A program made the position numbers and the translations under genes. Source: Magnaporthiopsis rhizophila (Eukaryota > Ascomycota > Sordariomycetes > Magnaporthales > Magnaporthaceae). From it: a DNA stretch of 64,000 nucleotides. Below the pieces are notes generated by a model. The model was not told the origin of the DNA. It searched no databases and saw nothing but the letters and a program-made list of their open reading frames with translations. The stretch spans positions 416,992-480,991 of the forward strand of contig PYSS01000012.1 in the NCBI GenBank assembly GCA_003049465.1, read 5' to 3'. Positions 1 through 11,150 of this stretch are shown here, one piece after another. How positions within the stretch are numbered: position 1 is the first letter of the stretch; each line of letters starts with the position of its first letter.

Positions 1-69
1 GCGTCTTCTGCCCTTACCGCATCCACTGTCCGCCCCCGTGGTCAAGGTTGGTACGGTGGTGCTCGCTAA
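1..69 (+). CDS. 3' end of an unidentified gene
   Basis: Frame 1 is open from the first base to a TAA at 67-69 and encodes 22 residues ending in a Gly/Arg/Trp/Tyr-rich tail (RGQGWYGGAR). Codons are strongly biased to pyrimidine endings (GGT, GCT, CGC, GTC, TAC), as in well-expressed fungal genes, and a very T-rich stretch resembling a 3' UTR follows. The protein family cannot be told from so short a tail, and the rest lies outside the window. This could still be a chance open frame. Confidence 0.4.
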   Translation, partial: ASSALTASTVRPRGQGWYGGAR

Positions 70-939
70 GGAGTTGAGTATTTCCAAGGCGCACCGGCGT
101 TCTTTTCGAATTTTGCCTTTTTTTTTTCCTTCTCCTCTTCGTTTTATTTTTCTCCTTCTTCGGGGATTCGATACCCTCTTTTTTTCTCTGTACATCTTGA
201 ATCATTTTTTCTGGCTTACTCTTTTTCCGGTTTACTTTTTTCCGGCCTGCCTCTTCTTTCTTTTTCATATCTGGGAGATATTGATGAAACAGGCTCTCTA
301 AACAGCGAGAGTCGAGCATTCGCATGCTAGCAAATGAATTTTCACGTTTATTCGATGTTTTCGTTTTCGAGTTTTTTTTTTTTTTTTTTTTTTTTTGGCA
401 TTGGTTTTTATTTCGCTTGGGACAAAGGAGTCTGGGGGAAAAAGGGCTTGAGGCCTCGTGGCATGAAATGACTGGCGTTCAAAGGAGACAAGACATATTT
501 CCGATCCATTTCATTGTTCAAGATACCCTTTCTCCATTTCATCTCAGAGTCATCCATTCTCCGCTCCGTCCTCCCTGGCCACTCTTGGGAGGCCGTAGGG
601 GCCACACACGTGCCTTGGGTGAATTTTCTTCAGGGACGAACCGCCCGGCCGTCGTTGAGTTTTTCAGGTTCTCGCGTCTTGCAGCAAGCTGGCTACCTAG
701 ATACTCGGTCTCCTTCCCGATGAGACGATTAGATCAGATCAGTCACCGTAGCTTAGCTTCTTTCACGCAGATGCGTGGATTTTCAACCAAGGACAACATG
801 TGATTTAGGGTTTCGTGTGCCCATGATTTGGACCGGGTACCCATGGATGGTGAGTGGCGCTTGGTTATCAGAGAATAAAACACTATCCCTCCCCATAGGC
901 CGCTTTGGCTTGTCTGATACAAGAGCCTCATCCACGCCC
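70..939. other. Intergenic, probable 3' UTRs
   Basis: No gene recognised. The first half is pyrimidine-rich on the + strand and contains a 25-base T run at 372-396. The remainder is probably the 3' UTR of the cyclophilin gene, which ends at 940 on the other strand. Short open frames here are low-complexity Lys/Arg or Phe runs and look accidental. Confidence 0.6.
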
Positions 940-1740
940 TTACATCTCGCCGCACTGGGCAACAATGACATCCAGGTTGGGCATGTCCTTGCCGCGGTGG
1001 CCGGTCTTGGTGGCCTCCATCTTGCGCACGACGTCCATGCCGTCGACGACCTTGCCAAAGACTACGTGTTTGCCGTCGAGGAACGGCGTAGGCTTTGTGG
1101 TGATGAAGAACTGGGAGCCGTTTGTGTTTGGGCCCGAGTTCTGGGTGGGAGGTGAGGTTTACGGAAATCAGCAGCAAAATCGATAAAGGAATGAAGAAGC
1201 AGCAAAAAAAAAAAAAAAGAGGGCTACTAATCGAATACATACAGCCATAGAAAGCAGTCCAGGCCGGTCATGCTTGAGCACAAAGTTCTCATCCGCAAAG
1301 CTCTTGGTGCCGTATATGCAGGCGGACCCGGTGCCGTCGCCGTGCAGGAAATCGCCCCCTTGGCACATGAAGTCGGCGATGATGCGGTGGAAGCGCGAGC
1401 CCTTGTAGCCCTGCGGCTTGCCCTGCGCGTTCCGGTGCTCGCCCGTGCAGTACTGCCGGAAGTTCTCGGCCGTGCGCGGCACCACGTCCTTGAAGAGCTC
1501 GAAGGTTATGCGGCCGAGGGGCTCGCCTTTGGGATGTTAGGTCCGTCTGGTCTTTATGGGGTGACGATGGAGAGAAAAGAGGGCACTCACCTCCTAGGGT
1601 CATGTCGAAGAAGACACTGTGGGGTCACATGTATCAGTCTTGGTTGTCCGTGTGCTGCCACGGATGTATCCCGGCTTTCGAAACGAGGCGGCTGGCTCTT
1701 ACAGAGGGTTCCCCGACTCGGGAAGCTGTGTCGGCGCCAT
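940..1740 (-). CDS. cyp3: Peptidyl-prolyl cis-trans isomerase H (cyclophilin H)
   Basis: Four exons on the minus strand: 1740-1703, 1616-1591, 1526-1243 and 1140-940, giving 182 residues, the normal length for cyclophilin H. The start is MAPTQLPESGNPLVFFDM; the first two introns (86 and 64 nt) interrupt the N-terminal strand and would be missed by simple frame reading. Family motifs follow in order: RTAENFRQYC, the catalytic FHRII and FMCQGGDF segments, GTGSACIYG, ADENF, a GLLSMANSGPNTNGSQFFI block across intron 3, and LDGKHVVFG, ending VAQCGEM. Members of this clade bind the U4/U6-60K/90K complex of the spliceosomal tri-snRNP and act in the nucleus as proline isomerases. The clade is inferred from the spacing and the GTGSACIYG segment. 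Confidence 0.93.
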
Positions 1741-4700
1741 TTCCAGTTTGGGCTTTCTCTCAGATCACAAGATACACAGAGGGTATGGATTAGAGGTGGT
1801 CGTATTGGATACAGCGTGTAGCGCGTTGCTGGCTGCAGATGACGCGCAAAAAGCCATTGGAACCCCCACTCATTCCGTTGTGGGGCATCGAACCCGCCGG
1901 GTTCGGGTCCAGCCGCCCGCCGAAACGTTGTCCGTCTCCGGCTCCGTCCGGCCTAATCTGGGCTTCCCAGAGATCCCTCTAGGTTTAACGGGCGGATGAT
2001 CGTGATACCTGGACTCATATCGACTACGTGTAGTCACTAGGTCTTGCTGCGCCCGCGATGCCACGGCCACCACCACCACCACCACCACCACCACCACCAG
2101 GCATTTCTCAAAGCCCAGTCTGACGCCCGGCGGCATCAACTAGCAGGCAGGCCATGACACTACAATTCGTCACCTGTCAACCGACACAGCCGCAGCAACC
2201 ATGCTCCTGTGCCGTTACCACCCTTACAAACCGGGCAATTTGGACAGCGGCGGCTTCCTCCTTTCTCCACGAGGCCGAGCAGATCATTAACATAGGTAAG
2301 CACGCCCGTCGAACGGGTGGTCAAACCGATACCTACAGTACCATGCAGCTTTCTTGAGCTTGTGTTTACATGGTGCGTACGAGACTGATGACGGGGGCTA
2401 AACGTATCCACAGGTACCGTCACGCTGATGAGAACTATGGAATCGGGAATACAACCTAATAATGCGACTGAATCAGATAGAGTGATGGGGCGAAATAAAA
2501 TTCAAATAAATCGAAACTATAATCATCTCGCCCTGGGCTTGGGCACGGGCGTGCTCAACTAGAGCCGGGCGGCTTGTGCACATTACAAGGGGGAAAGAAA
2601 ACAGGTGTGAAATCAGCCTGTCACCCGTCATCACTTTGACAATAGCCTGAAAGGGCGACGACATGGCGTGCCCGGGCGAGCGAGTCTATCGTGCACGCGG
2701 AGATTTCCTAGGAGCAGTAGGAGCCGGATCCGATGATAATGGCACGCATAATGCCGCCCGACCACCGAGCCACGGGCAGCCTCGCTCTGGTTTGTTTTGA
2801 GCCCGTCCGTTGAACTCGGCCAGACTTGCCTCTTTCCTCTGAGAGAAAGAAGAGGGATGTTCATGGGTCCACCACTGAATCAGCCAATAAAACTTCATTT
2901 CTAGGGACTTAGACCTGTTAACAATGCAGATGCACGGTGTCTCTGCTCCATGACTGTGGGGAGACCGACCCCCTGGCTGCCCAGCCAGGCAGGGCGCCCG
3001 CCAGCAATTTCAAAAATGTTTGTTTATATTGGTGCACAGAGCGTTGTGTTCAATTCCCCCCTCCTTCATACGTAGTTTATTCGCAAGTTGCCCATGGGGA
3101 TGCATGGCAGGCCCCGATGCTTTCCCCCACCGCCCGTTCCGGGCGGCGATGGCGTGTTGAAAGACATGCGTGGTTGACTGGGGCTTAGACGTGCCTTTGC
3201 AGCTGCGGCCCGCCTATGGGAGCGGTGAATCTTGGTCGAAGTCGAGCCAAGTCTCTCTCGGCATCGTAGTGATGCCGACGACGGTAGCCATGTACCACCG
3301 CCATCTAGACCTTGGGCTTTGCTGGCCGCGTCAGGAGATGGGGCTTGGTATGGCATATGATTCCTTCTTAGTGACAGGTAACCAAAAACTCTACTGCAGG
3401 AAGCGTCGTCTGTCAGTTTGGCGGCAACCATTGGCTGCACGGCCTGGTCGAGCTCTGGACGTTTGTCCGCTCCGTTTTCCGTGACACCTTCGATTCTTCT
3501 GTCAGCCGTCGCCGCTCGCGTAAGAACTGGGTTCCGCTAGTGGCTGCCAAGTCAATGTCTGGGCGCTGTTCTGTGCGCACAAAATATTCCTTCGTTTCTT
3601 CCTTCGCCTCTAACCCCTTCTTTCTCTGTATCTCCCGCGGGTGCCGACTAGAAAAACTACCTAGGTCCCTGGGTCAGAACCACTCTGTGAGGGCATTATG
3701 GGATTTTCGAGACTCGGATGGCCCCATGACGGACCCGTTGGTGGGATTGTGAGGAGAGGCAAAGAAAAGCGGGGCCCAACTGGACTGGAACCTCGAAATA
3801 CCTGGCTCGGGCGCCGCGGGTCACGATGGAAAGGAAAAAACATTTGACCTAGAAATGCACCGCCGCGGATAAAAACTGCTGCCGTGGAACTGGACTTAAT
3901 CCGCCCATCTCGGTTGTTCCTGGGTCACCTGTGCCTATCCGTGCGTCCCTGGCGCGTTTACAAAGGTCTGCGTGGACTGGAGGCTAATGGATGGGAGCAA
4001 AGGACGAGAGAGAAAATGAAAGAAAGAGAGAAAAAAGAATGGCATGCACCTTTAGCCGGGGGGCGAAACTTGGCAGCAGCGACTCGCATCCGAGACAAAA
4101 GACATGAGATGGACAGTTCGCCCGGCCCCGCCGGCACATCCCAGCAACGGGCCGGCGCCCTTTGGACACGGTCGCCGTCACACGCCTCTCGGTAGTGCCC
4201 AGGTAGCACCAATGCTCCGTGATAAGGACACTTAAGCTTGGCTGGATTTGGTGGAGGATCGGAGCGTCCGTGGATGCATACAGGGAGAGAGACAAGGGCT
4301 AATTGATCGTGGAACAAGAAAGCGCGGGAGCGAAGCCCAGCCCCGGACCGCCATGTAAGGTAGCCCTGGTGTCCCTGTGGCGTTTGCCCCGGAATGGGAT
4401 GGACTAACTCGTAAAGGAGAATGAGGCATCGACCTCCAATTCCAGCAGGGTTCTGGACTTCGGAGGCTCCTAGCGGATGGAGCCTCGGACCAAACTTCGT
4501 CCATTGAAGGGACGCGAGCAGCCGACGCACGGACATGTTTGGAGGCACTGATGACGACGGATGAATCAGTTTCTGGAACAAACTCCTGGCGCCCGATCCG
4601 CACTGGCCTTTTCCACCAAACCCCGACTGAAGCACGTCTTGTGCAACGAGACAAACAAGCCGACGCCTAACAACGGACGAACAAGCCCTAAGCGATGCTC

Positions 4701-6756
4701 CCGCGATCTGTCAACAAACAAGCCTCGGTCAACAAGCCACATCCTCGTACGGCATGAAGAGGAACTTACCGGGCCTAAAAGGCTAGACTGGGAGTGAAAA
4801 TGAGGGGAAGGAAAAAGGCTGCTTGGACCTGCATGCAGCCAGTTCCGAATAGAGTAAATGGCCTGCGAGAAGGTAAGCTGGGCTGAAATCAAATCAAACC
4901 TGTCTGTGCAACGACAACGACAACAAATAACATAAACAGATCAGCATCACGAAGGAGCCAAGCGTGGCTTCGCCCCTGCCGCGTGTGTGTGCTGGCACCC
5001 AGCCCAGACCGCGACCTCTCGCACCAGGTTTCTTGCAACCAACAACAAATCAGCCGGGGCGGGACCGGCTTTAGCGGCCGCGACGCGATTCCCAATTTCA
5101 CCCTCGGGGGCGCTTCAGATTCGCTGTTTTTTTTTTTTTTTTTTTTCTGCTGACTGGCGCATAAAAAAGCTGACAGCACCTGATGGTAGATATTTGGAAC
5201 AAGCGTCTCCATCCGTCTCCATCATGGATGGTATTCTGGTTTGGGAAGGCCATCTGCAATTTGTATCATCAGCATGAATGGATGGGGTGGGGGCCGCAGC
5301 AAGCTCCAGCCCCGCTTCCGCTCGTGTCTTTCTCCCGCTCTACCGAGTAAGCCCGGTCAGGCAGTCCTGGCCATCTGCGAGTGACAGATTTGTTTCTTTG
5401 GAATCCTTACCCAGCCCATTACGAGATGCGGCAGCAGTAGCCGCAGTTCTTCTGTGTCGAGATGACGAATTGACGTCTGCCGGGATCCGGCCGAGTGAAT
5501 CGGAGTTGCATCTGGCGGTGGCCAAGAATCGTGGATGCGACGCCGCCCACCTGGCCTGGGAACGCTTGACAAGTCGTCACGACTCGGTCCGGCCCAACCA
5601 AGTGCGAAAGCCATCTGCTCACTCGACGAGCACGCGGTCGGTGAGGTTCTCGCAATCGGCTAGGCTAAATCTATCTAAACAAAACCAGAGGATTTTCAGC
5701 TAGGCCAGATGGCGCAGCCACCACAGACCAGTCGTTTTCATGGGGGCCTTTTCGGCATGGACGGCGGAGGAAGGGAGGGGTCGACTGCACGGATGTCTCC
5801 TACTGCTTATAGGCAGGCAAAGCCAGACAGACAGACGGGCGCGAAGGTTAGAGAATGCATCCCAGCTGTGCCTCCGTCATCCACCCCCTCTTTTTTGGAA
5901 GGAGCGCTGGGACTGGACAACGACTGGGGAGCTGCCACAAATCCACTGTGCTATGCGTACCCTTTCGTGCGCCGCGGCGGGCAACGCAGCGACCCACGCC
6001 TGATCTGATTCCAAAAAACCACAGGACGTGACATGCTCCGCCTCTCTCTCACCACCCTCTGGCTGGCACACAGTAGCAATTAGGCCCTTGGCCACATCCA
6101 CTCGCACCTCCACCTCCGCCAATCCGCGGCGCCCCCAGCAAAGAACGCTTGCGTCGCTTGCTCCCTTTTTTAAACCCAAGAGCCCACCAGCCCAGCCCAG
6201 CCAGCCAGCCTTTCTCCACACCTGCACTCCATCCACCAACCCCGACCCGACCGGCCTTCTCCTCTCTTTTCCACTCTCTTTTGCCCTCAGTCCGTCCGTC
6301 CGACTGCCCATCGCCAGTCCTTTGCTTTGCACTGCGCCCGGACCGAACCGCGGAAGCATCATTCTGCACGGCGGCTTGCTCAAACCTTCGCCCTGTTTTT
6401 CTTTTCGGGCCATGAGAATTGGATGATCTAGTCGGCAGGCCCATTTTAGTTCCTCTTCTTGTTCTTTTTTTTCTTCTTTTTTCCTCGCTTTTTTTTTTTC
6501 CCGCTTTTGCTTTTGCACCTTCGCCTATCTTTGCTTTATGCGACAGGCCACCCGTGGCTGCGACACCTGGGCCACACCTGATCCTGCGCACGTTCAATCC
6601 AGCATCGCCCTCTGGGGCCGTCGGATTCATCGACGACAACCATCCACCGATGTCTTCCTAAAACGAAACCCATCTCCTCGAGCCTTTCTTCCGTCGTCTT
6701 GCGTCGATCGCTTCGCACCTTTTTTGTTACTTACCAGTTTTGGTAGCCCTGCCACC
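1741..6756. other. 5-kb intergenic region, no recognised gene
   Basis: No conserved protein, tRNA or rRNA was recognised on either strand. The open frames here (up to about 225 codons) have no domain and unbiased codons. Visible elements are a (CCA)n tract at 2066-2099, a perfect 7-bp hairpin at 3130-3146 (arms CCGCCCG/CGGGCGG) and a 20-base T run at 5127-5146. From about 6000 to 6756 the + strand is rich in CT tracts, as is common in promoters and 5' UTRs, and probably serves the RING gene at 6757. Confidence 0.6.
2066..2099. repeat. (CCA)n microsatellite
   Basis: About eleven uninterrupted CCA units. It lies outside any supported gene, so the poly-Val/poly-His frames it creates are not evidence of coding. 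Confidence 0.9.
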
Positions 6757-8375
6757 ATGGCCCTGATCAATGCGGCCGTCCTCGACGGCGTGCGCATCAT
6801 TGTCCGACAGGCCTCCGAGACTCTCTCGTCATCAACACCTTCCGGTCCTGCGCCCACGTCTTCGAGCACCACCACAGCCGCGGCGCCCGCCGACACGAAC
6901 GTCAACGGGAGTCCCACTAGCCCGGGTGGCAACAGCCCGCCCAACAATACCAATGGGAACTCGCCGCTGCTCTTCTTCGTTGCCCTCGGCTTCGGAGTCG
7001 TGTTTACGAACCTCTGGTAAGCCCAGACGATTGAACTTTCGTCACGTCCTGGTGGATGGCATCCCCATGGCCGCCTGCATGGACATGTTGACTCGGAGCC
7101 GCTCGGGAAAAGCAGCCCGACCAGGCTGCCAAATGTGTAGAGCCGCAGAGTCTAATTGTTGTGCAACCGAACAGGATCATAGTGGGCGTCAAGTACTGCT
7201 TCCGCTACAATGCCAGAAATCGCGCAATGCGGGTAAACGAAGATGGCGAGCCCATCACGCTCGAGAACATGCCTAGGCCGCGCCGTCGTCGTGAGAAGAA
7301 GCTCATGACAATGGACGAGGTCAACGAGAAGTTCCCCATGCAGAAGTACAAGAGCTGGGTGGCATCGCGTGCGCACCAAGGTCTCTCAACACGCGGTGGC
7401 GTCGACGTGCCCCCCAGCCGCGCTGGCAGTGTGAGATCCGTTCAGGGAATCATCCCGGACCTGGCGTCCAAGGAGCGATCCTCCAATGAAGATAGGCCAA
7501 CGACCAGCGCCGCCAAGACGAAACCCGAAGTCGATGGCGCTGTGAAACCCGAGACGAGGGAGAACACATCAACGACCACCGCGGCGGACCCGAAAACGGA
7601 CAACGCGACGACCGAGACCGAGACTGCGACCTCAGGCCAGCCCGCACAGTCCGATTCGACAGCCGCTGAGCCAAATGCGGCGAGACCCTCGGAATCTGAA
7701 GAGGATGATGAGCATATCAACGCTGCTCTTCCGCCAGAGTTCATGACTTCGGGAGATACATGCGCCATCTGCATCGACTCCCTTGATGACGACGAGGACG
7801 TGCGCGGCCTGACGTGCGGCCACGCCTTCCACGCCGTCTGCGTCGATCCGTGGCTGACAAGCAGACGCGCCTGCTGCCCGCTCTGCAAGGCCGACTACTA
7901 TACACCGAAGCCGCGCCCAGCCGCCCCCGAGGCCACCAACGGCGCCGACAACTCTACCGGAGTTATCACCGTGGTACTGCCTGAAAACGGGAGGAGATCC
8001 GGCAGGCAGCCCAGGTCGCAGAGCACATGGATGTCCTTCCGAAGCCGAGGTCGCAGCAATGCCAACGGCAACAACGCCCCTGCCCAGCGCCAGAGGCGCC
8101 AGAACGCACCTCGGGCCAACACAAACTCTGACAGCACCCCTCGCTCCGGAGGCATCCTTGCTCGGTTCCGCCCGGCTGCAGCAACAGGGGCGGCCCAGCA
8201 GTCTCCAACCGAGACGGCTGCGCCTCCACAGCCCCAAGGACAGACTGGTGGGTTCTTAAGCAACCTCAGGTTGCCATTTGGGCGGGGACAGCAGCAGCAG
8301 CAGGGATCAGGTGCTACTACAACTCCTGCGACGCCCTCGCAACTCGAGGCAGGAACTGCGACGCCGGCTAGGTAG
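6757..8375 (+). CDS. Membrane-anchored RING-H2 E3 ubiquitin ligase
   Basis: Two exons, 6757-7016 and 7175-8375 (intron 158 nt, donor GTAAGC, acceptor CAACCGAACAG), give 486 residues. Residues about 70-92 form one hydrophobic segment continued across the splice junction, preceded by a Ser/Thr/Pro/Asn-rich tail. Then come a basic juxtamembrane stretch (PRPRRRREKK), a low-complexity linker and a RING-H2 finger at about 283-324 with ligands C-x2-C, C-x-H-x2-H-x2-C and CPLC. The C-terminal third is Arg/Pro/Gln-rich and disordered. RING-H2 proteins with one membrane helix act as E3 ligases on endomembranes; substrate and organelle cannot be read from the sequence. The start ATG lies in a good Kozak context (GCCACCATGG). 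It converges with the GPALPP gene. Confidence 0.88.
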
Positions 8376-9192
8376 AACGGGGCTGGCGGGTTGGCTGGAC
8401 TATTATAACTACTGAGCATCTTTATTTTGGTTCAATCGAAATCCTTCACCGCAACCGGCTCAACTACTGCCTAATACCGCGAGAAACCGTCACTGGGAAA
8501 ACTGGAGAGCATGTTCGCTCATACGTGGCCGGATATGGTTCTATCAGCCTCACTGGATTTGACGATACACGAAAAGCACGTTGATACCGGACGAGTGCGT
8601 TATATCGTACCCCCTCAGAATCCCCCATCTTCCCCCGATCCACGCATCAGTGTTTCTAGCATCGGGGATAATTTGAGGACTTGTTGCTCGCAATACCTCT
8701 ACCTACATGGATGCCAACGAACCATCAACCTCTCAAGCGGTTTTCGTCCATCCGCCTCCAAGGTTACTTTTAAGGTTTTCGTGCCCTCGAGTCAAGCCCG
8801 GGAACCTCCCCGCGGCGCCTACACCGCACCCATCATATAGTTGGCGGGTCTTCTTCCTATCATCTCACGCGTGCTTGATTTACCAAGATGTCTAACAGAG
8901 AGACGGAGACAGAGAGAGAGAGAGAGAGAAGGAAGCATAGTTTTGTACATCTATTTCCTGTTTATTCCATTGTCTTGTCTTCTATCTCTTGAGCTTATAT
9001 CTCGTGTGTTCTTCTGCGTGTTTTTGTTTATATCGTGTTTTTTTGCGGGTCGGAGGGGAGAGTGAGGACGCATGGAGTTCAGGAAGCGAAGAAAGTCGAT
9101 GTTTTTTTTGTTTGGTGATACTAATTCGACAACCATCGATCCCATTAAATGCACGATACGGATATTCTTGTCTATGGAAACAACATGTATGC

Positions 9193-9260
<68 letters not shown>

Positions 9261-9303
9261 CAATGTAAAAGCAAAAAAACAAACCGGCCGGAAGCAACCC
9301 ATC
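8376..9303. other. Intergenic between convergent genes
   Basis: Contains the 3' flanks of the RING gene and the GPALPP gene. A purine (GA)n tract lies at 8909-8929 and a double poly-A block at 9193-9261. No gene recognised. Confidence 0.65.
9193..9261. repeat. Two long A runs, each followed by GGCC
   Basis: Twenty-eight A, GGCC, about 33 A, then GGCC again, directly downstream of the minus-strand GPALPP stop codon. This looks like a duplicated homopolymer unit. Run lengths may be inaccurate in the assembly. Confidence 0.85.
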
Positions 9304-10623
9304 TCACAAGTATTTCCCCTTTTGGAACCGCCCGCCAAAGTCGGCCGCCTGCTTCATCAGGTCCCGGCGCTGCGCGTGCGTGATGCGCCCGCCGACGGCC
9401 ATGTCCTTCTCGCGGTCGAAGGCGCGCTTGCTCGGGTCGTCGTCCTCTTCCTTTTTCGCGCCCCCCGGTTTCTTCCCCTCCCTGAGGGCGGCCTGGTGCT
9501 CCTCGTACATGCTCTTGCCGCGCGTCTGCTCCGTGTAGAGACGGATTGCTGTCTCGCGGGCTTCCTCGTCCTCACCCTGCTGGTGCTGGTGATGCCTCCT
9601 CCCGCTCCCGCTCCCGCCAGGGTTGTCGGCAAAGTCGGCTGCGGCGCGCGATAGCACGCGCTCGGCGCGCTGCAGCGCCGTCTCGGTCCACATGCTGCCC
9701 AGGCCCGAGCTCGGGTGCACCGAAGAGTTTGCGGCGGCACGGCCGGTCGCGAAGCCGCGAGCCCTGATTTTGGTCGGGTCGGCGGCGTCGCCGGGCCCTG
9801 CCGTCGGCGGGGGCGGCACCACCATCCACTCGTCGCGCTTTGATTTTTTGGCGTTGGCGGCGGCGGCCTCCTGCTCCGCGAACGCCGCGTCGTGCTCCTC
9901 CCGGATGAACCGCACGGCGGCGACGCTGGCGGCGATGCCCGCGGCCAGTATGTGTCTCTCACTTACTTGATGCCGCTCCTGGTTGCGCCGGGCTGCTTTG
10001 CTGTCGGCTGGGGCGGGGCCGTAGTCATCGTCGTCGTCATCATCGTCTTCTGAGCCCGAGCCGTCCTGCTCTTCCTCTCGACGGGGACCGTAGCCGTCGT
10101 CCGAGTCGGAAGCTGGCTCTTCTGATGGCCGCTCCGACAGGCCCGCCGGCGGTGGCGCCGGCCCCATCACTGGTCTTGATGCGACGGCGGGTGCTGGTGG
10201 TGGTGGTCGGGCTGGCTGCGCTGCGGGGCCTGTGCTGTCATCGTCGTCGGAGTCATCGTCGCCGTCCAGCTCGATCTCGTCGTCGTTGGTTGATGCCTGA
10301 GGTGGCGGCATGCTGGGACCTATCGCGGCCCTCGGCGCCGGTGCCGGCGAGGGGCGACGTGGGCCGGGCGCCGGCGCATTTGGGCGCGTAGCTGTCGCAG
10401 GAGGAGCGGCCGTTTTTGGCGGTGGCGCGGCGGGTCCGGTGTCGTTATCGTCGGAATCGTCGTCCCCCCAGTCGAGAGCAATCTCGTCGTCGTTTGTGGC
10501 GCCAACACGACGGGCGGTCTTGGGAGGGGGTGGTTGAGGACCAGTCGCGTCGGCGTCGGTCTCATGGTCGTCGCGCTTCCGCTTCGAGAGGTGGGGCGGC
10601 AGCTGGGGCCCTGTTGACGACAT
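9304..10623 (-). CDS. GPALPP-motif / DUF3752 nuclear protein
   Basis: Open frame of 439 residues if unspliced, starting MSSTGPQLPPHLSKRKRDD. The N-terminal half repeats the diagnostic Gly-Pro-x-x-Pro-Pro motif (TGPQLPP, TGPQPPP, GPSMPPP, GPAPPP, YGPAP) separated by Asp/Glu blocks. The C-terminal half carries the conserved DUF3752 region with KRDEWMVVPP, DPTKIRARGF and the final FDREKDMAVGGR...QKGKYL. The family (human GPALPP1) is widespread but poorly understood; a nuclear role is an inference. A perfect donor (GTAAGT) at 9966 and an AG at 9898 bound a 69-nt in-frame segment whose removal would join NQERHQ to a charged helix, leaving 416 residues, so a spliced form is plausible. A longer N-terminal extension to 10959 lacks similarity and was not used. 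Confidence 0.82.
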   Translation of the reverse strand: MSSTGPQLPPHLSKRKRDDHETDADATGPQPPPPKTARRVGATNDDEIALDWGDDDSDDNDTGPAAPPPKTAAPPATATRPNAPAPGPRRPSPAPAPRAAIGPSMPPPQASTNDDEIELDGDDDSDDDDSTGPAAQPARPPPPAPAVASRPVMGPAPPPAGLSERPSEEPASDSDDGYGPRREEEQDGSGSEDDDDDDDDYGPAPADSKAARRNQERHQVSERHILAAGIAASVAAVRFIREEHDAAFAEQEAAAANAKKSKRDEWMVVPPPPTAGPGDAADPTKIRARGFATGRAAANSSVHPSSGLGSMWTETALQRAERVLSRAAADFADNPGGSGSGRRHHQHQQGEDEEARETAIRLYTEQTRGKSMYEEHQAALREGKKPGGAKKEEDDDPSKRAFDREKDMAVGGRITHAQRRDLMKQAADFGGRFQKGKYL

Positions 10624-11150
10624 ACTGTGTAGCTGTAGAGGAACCGTTTCTGCCGCGAGCAATTGTGAGCGAGATGATGCAGTGGTGGCCTGGGTATCGT
10701 GATGGATGGACAAACACAGTTCGCAGTTGTCACTTCCAATTGAATTGACGGGTATCATGAGTCCCAGTTCTTTGGGTCGCGCGTCAGTGTGGCGTGGAGG
10801 AGTTGCTGTACATGGGTGGGTCCCCTGCGTAATGGTTGATGGTTGGGATTGGCCGCAAACCCACATCCAGCCCAGCGCGTGCGGCTTAGCTGGAGGTTGC
10901 TTCCTCGGCCTTGGTCTGAGTGCGCGATACCAACCAACCAGGCACCCCTCGCGAGCCAAGCCCAGACAGACACCACGGATCGAGCGGCGACCTCACACCA
11001 ACCGCTGATAATTTCATCCCCAGTCCAGCCCCGCGAGACTGCCGGTGTCTCCCACCATGCGCGCGCCCGCAGCGCAGCGATAAGCTCTGGTCCTGCTCTT
11101 TTGCCCGCGGCTAGCTGAGGCAGCCGCCGCGACATGGAACCAGCTCCGCA
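10624..11150. promoter_or_regulatory. Shared divergent promoter, GPALPP gene and vps8
   Basis: A 527-bp interval between two oppositely oriented start codons, so it must hold both promoters and 5' UTRs. No individual factor site is claimed. An ATG at 11134 precedes the vps8 start out of frame. Confidence 0.55.

Noticed and set aside
9072..9383. Poly-Lys open frame
   Set aside because: Translation of poly-A runs running into the antisense of the GPALPP gene.
10624..10959. N-terminal extension of the GPALPP gene by about 112 codons
   Set aside because: The family begins near the GPQLPP motif; upstream codons have no similarity and overlap the promoter shared with vps8.
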